From G963665495 sp963677785 (lineage in GTDB: Bacteria > Desulfobacterota > Desulfovibrionia > Desulfovibrionales > Desulfovibrionaceae), in NCBI GenBank assembly GCA_963677785.2, contig CAXXDH010000003.1, positions 3,224,001-3,288,000 on the forward strand: a DNA stretch of 64,000 nt. Direction: 5' to 3'. Position 1 is the stretch's first letter. Every line of letters begins with the position of its first letter. A program made the position numbers and the translations under genes. The notes beneath the pieces are model-generated. The model did no database searches. It was not told where the DNA came from and saw nothing but the letters and a program-made list of their open reading frames with translations. Positions 61,636-64,000 of the stretch are shown one piece after another.

Positions 61636-62649
61636 TTAGCGTTTCATGCTGATTTTGCTGTCTGCGTAGCCGGGAAGTCCTTGCTCCTTGAGGATGGCCA
61701 CGGCCTGCTTGACCGAAGCGACATAGTCTTCGCGTTCGGGCTTCAGCATGTCGGCAAGCGGATAGGACTTGTTAAGCGCCGCGTACTTGTTTTTTCCCAG
61801 TTCATGGAACTGCAGCACCTGCACCTGCTGCAGGTTGATGCCGAATTCTTCATCAATGAATATGCTGGTCTTGCTGATGTTATCCGGACTGTCGTTATGG
61901 TCGGGAATAAGCGGAATGCGGATGATGGTCTCCCGGTAGGCCCGGGCGAGTTTGTGGATGTTTTCCTTCACCAGTTCGAGTTTCCCGCCGGTTTGAGCGC
62001 AGTATTGCTCCGGGTCCATGTTTTTAACGTCGGTAATGAAGAAGTCGATAAAGGGCAGCGCTTCTTCCACCACATCCCACTTGACGTTCAACGAGGATTC
62101 CACGCAGGTATGAATTTTCTGCTTTTTACAGGCTTTGAGCAGCTCCAGGGTGAATTGGGGCTGCACAAAGGCCTCTCCGCCGCTGATGGTTACGCCGCCG
62201 CCGGTTTCCTTGAAGAAATCCAGGTCCTTGAGAATTTCTTCCATCACTTCCGCCACGGTCATTTCCTTGCCCATGACCGTCAGGCTGTCGGCAGGGCAGG
62301 CTTCCACGCAGGCAAAGCAACCGGTACAGAGATCGCGGTTGATGGCGCTGACCTGATTGGCGTCGTTGCGTATGAACAGCTCATCGGCGTTCAGAGGGCA
62401 GGCTGAAAGACACTGTCCGCATTTGTCAACGCCAATGCAACGTGCCGGATAGACGCCGATCTCCGGACGGCTGTTCTGGCTTTCAGGATTGCAACACCAC
62501 AGGCATTTGAGGGGGCAGCCTTTGAGAAAGATCGAAGTGCGCGTTCCGGGTCCGTCATGAACCGTATAGCGTTGTATATCGAATACTATACCTTTGCAGT
62601 CCATGTCAGGTTTGAAGTTCGTAGGTTCTACCCGTGGTTCGTAATGCAT
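61636..62649 (-). CDS. Glycyl-radical enzyme activating enzyme (radical SAM)
   Basis: 337 aa. Radical-SAM motif C45-PLK-C49-LW-C52 (GCPLKCLWC), an inserted ferredoxin-like region with two further cysteine clusters (CIGVDKCGQCLSACP and CTGCFACVEACP), then the SAM-binding GGVTISGGEAFVQP. This clustered-insert form is typical of activases for eliminase/decarboxylase-type glycyl-radical enzymes, not plain PFL activase. Installs the glycyl radical on the enzyme encoded just upstream (62,768-64,000). AAAGGAA precedes ATG 62649. Cytoplasmic. Confidence 0.93.
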   Translation of the reverse strand: MHYEPRVEPTNFKPDMDCKGIVFDIQRYTVHDGPGTRTSIFLKGCPLKCLWCCNPESQNSRPEIGVYPARCIGVDKCGQCLSACPLNADELFIRNDANQVSAINRDLCTGCFACVEACPADSLTVMGKEMTVAEVMEEILKDLDFFKETGGGVTISGGEAFVQPQFTLELLKACKKQKIHTCVESSLNVKWDVVEEALPFIDFFITDVKNMDPEQYCAQTGGKLELVKENIHKLARAYRETIIRIPLIPDHNDSPDNISKTSIFIDEEFGINLQQVQVLQFHELGKNKYAALNKSYPLADMLKPEREDYVASVKQAVAILKEQGLPGYADSKISMKR

Positions 62650-62697
62650 AGTTCATTTCCTTTGTAAACTCGGATTTGCGGCTGTCCCGATTTTGAT

Positions 62698-62724
62698 GCG
62701 CAGCGGCCTTGCGGACCGCTGCGC
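62698..62724. other. Hairpin between glycyl-radical enzyme and its activase genes
   Basis: GCGCAGCGG (62698-62706) pairs perfectly with CCGCTGCGC (62716-62724). No U-run on the minus strand, so it is more likely an mRNA stability or processing element, or a partial terminator setting enzyme-to-activase ratio. Confidence 0.55.
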
Positions 62725-62767
62725 TGTTATACAGTCTGTCGGACCAGATGTCCGGGGCCTGATACAG

Positions 62768-64000
62768 TTAAAGCTCCAACTCGGTCCTTTCCAATATATC
62801 CTGCTGTACGGACGGGTCAAGTTCGGTAAAGAAGGCGCTGTATCCGGCTACGCGGACTATAAGTCCTTTATACTTTTCGGGATTTTTAATGGCGTCCTCC
62901 AGTGTGTCGCGGCTGATGACATTTATCTGGTTGTGCATGCCCTTGCGCTGGAAGTAGACCTTCATCATGCCGATGAAGTTTTCGTCTCCCACTTCCCCGG
63001 AAATGGTGGACGGACTGAACTTCATGTTCAGCAGCGTTCCGTTGGAGGCTATGCCGTGGTCCAGGGTTGAGACGGATTTGACCAGAGCCGTGGGGCCGGA
63101 CACATCGTGAGATCCGCGGCTGTTATGTACGGGCGATACGCCGTCCGCAACCGGTTCTCCGGCTTTGCGGCCGTCCAGGCTGGCCCAGGTTATGGCGCCC
63201 AGCGGTACGTTGGCCGAGACCGGATACAATCCGGCCTGGAACTCGCCGCCGTGGGCAGTGGGCCGGCGTTCCAGCAGCTTGCAATAGACCTTGGCGCCGT
63301 AGCGGGCCAGTTCGTCGGCATAGGGGTCGTCATTGCCGTAATGATGTACTTTGCTGCTGTTGATCAGCGCGTACAGGGGCTCAAAGCCTTCCCAGTTGTG
63401 TTCCAGGGCTTGCAGCAGGTCGGAGCCGCTGCAGGCCTTTTGTTCGAAAACCAGCTGTTTGACGGCGCTCAGGCCGTCGGCCACATTTGCAACTCCCACA
63501 CCCTGCGGGCCGATGAAATTGTAGCGGGCGCCTCCGGCAGTGACATCTTTGCCCTTGTCTATGCAATCGTCGATCAAAAGCGAGAGATAGGGCAGGGGCT
63601 TGCGGGTCTGGTGGGCGATATCCATGGAGTTTTCAGCCATGACCAGACGGTCCACCCAGTAGCGCATCTGCTTTTCATAGGCTTCCTTGACCTGGTCGAA
63701 GCTGGTGAAATCCGCCAGGGAGCCTGTTTGCAGGCCCAGCTGGGTGCCTGCACCGGCACAAACCGCGTATCGGGGGCATTCCTTGCTGCAGCCTATGCAC
63801 TTGCCGTTGTTCATCGCCAGTTCGAGCACCTTGTTCAGATTGAAAAAGGCCGCATCGTGCCAGCCGTATTCGCGTCCTTCGGAATTGGGTTCAACGCAGC
63901 CCAGCGCACCGTAATCGCGCGAGTCTTCTATGGTTCGCCCGCGGTTGACCATGGACGGAATAATGATTTCGTCGTTGAAGAACGAGGGCATTCCCAACCC
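62768..64000 (-). CDS. Glycyl-radical enzyme, C-terminal part (5' end outside window)
   Basis: About 410 codons visible; the gene continues past 64,000. Active-site Cys loop YGALGCVEPNSEGREYGWH, and C-terminal glycyl-radical motif RVAGYSAFFTEL about 25 residues before the end. The loop and WHDAAFFNL match the eliminase/dehydratase branch (glycerol or diol dehydratase, sulfonate lyases) better than PFL. Directly after the loop is a four-cysteine segment CIGCSKECPRYAVC, not part of the textbook PFL pattern. Substrate cannot be assigned: the missing N-terminus holds key residues. Pairs with the downstream activase. Confidence 0.92.
   Translation of the reverse strand, partial: GLGMPSFFNDEIIIPSMVNRGRTIEDSRDYGALGCVEPNSEGREYGWHDAAFFNLNKVLELAMNNGKCIGCSKECPRYAVCAGAGTQLGLQTGSLADFTSFDQVKEAYEKQMRYWVDRLVMAENSMDIAHQTRKPLPYLSLLIDDCIDKGKDVTAGGARYNFIGPQGVGVANVADGLSAVKQLVFEQKACSGSDLLQALEHNWEGFEPLYALINSSKVHHYGNDDPYADELARYGAKVYCKLLERRPTAHGGEFQAGLYPVSANVPLGAITWASLDGRKAGEPVADGVSPVHNSRGSHDVSGPTALVKSVSTLDHGIASNGTLLNMKFSPSTISGEVGDENFIGMMKVYFQRKGMHNQINVISRDTLEDAIKNPEKYKGLIVRVAGYSAFFTELDPSVQQDILERTELEL

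Noticed and set aside
1..64000. CRISPR array, prophage or toxin-antitoxin module
   Set aside because: No regularly spaced repeats, integrase, phage structural genes or paired small toxin-antitoxin genes were seen.

Overview
The window looks like a chromosomal segment of an anaerobic, flagellated, Gram-negative bacterium of the Desulfovibrionales (Desulfobacterota) type. This rests on gene content and order and not on a search: a long dcw cluster, an aminotransferase-hom-apgM threonine-pathway operon, a ferredoxin-NIL protein, a chemotaxis cluster with HEAT-repeat and ParA-like members, a single-subunit PglB/STT3-like oligosaccharyltransferase, and a glycyl-radical enzyme with its activase. 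No rRNA, tRNA or CRISPR array was seen.

Layout. 1-12,960 (+): cell-wall and division cluster murE(partial)-murF-mraY-murD-ftsW-murG-murC-murB-ftsQ-ftsA-ftsZ, mostly with overlapping stop/start codons. 13,326-17,712 (-): a membrane-anchored SGNH hydrolase, then an ADP-forming acyl-CoA synthetase plus BioD/DRTGG-protein operon ending at a strong terminator. 17,704-18,435 (+): rnc, whose start overlaps head-to-head with the synthetase start. 18,525-22,569: two tandem flagellins, each with its own sigma-54-type promoter, a PilZ protein and an amphi-Trp protein. 22,982-26,104: a REC-PAS-GGDEF-EAL protein and a Pro-rich membrane protein. 26,462-31,429 (+): aminotransferase, homoserine dehydrogenase, ApgM-like proposed homoserine kinase, thioesterase, amidohydrolase. 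31,560-31,830: intergenic repeat with strong hairpins. 31,856-38,595: penicillin-binding protein 1A, an anchored protein of unknown function, an unusual MltB-type transglycosylase fused to a beta-helix, and an exported unknown. 38,674-46,433 (-): a MITE-like element, an O-antigen-ligase-like membrane protein, and the run ileS-lspA-PLDc_N-cpoB-ferredoxin/NIL-PilZ-cheZ. 46,858-48,118: a complete IS4-family element with a clean 9-bp target duplication. 48,563-57,681 (+): chemosensory operon cheB-HEAT-cheR-parA-cheW-cheY-cheA. 57,763-64,000: SagB-like nitroreductase, GspC-like proline-rich protein, STT3-like oligosaccharyltransferase, the second MITE-like copy, and a glycyl-radical activase with the C-terminal part of its glycyl-radical enzyme.

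How it fits together. Three themes recur: envelope construction (precursor synthesis, division, PBP1A, MltB, CpoB, LspA, glycan enzymes), motility and its control (flagellins, two PilZ proteins, a c-di-GMP enzyme, CheZ, the che operon), and anaerobic metabolism (ADP-forming acyl-CoA synthetase, ferredoxin/NIL, glycyl-radical enzyme). The most unusual items are the paired MITE-like elements placed exactly at the 3' ends of two envelope genes, a CheA with a third HPt-like domain that lacks its histidine, the MltB/PG-binding/beta-helix fusion, the head-to-head rnc overlap, a four-cysteine segment in the glycyl-radical enzyme, and apparent enrichment of the palindrome CGTACG.
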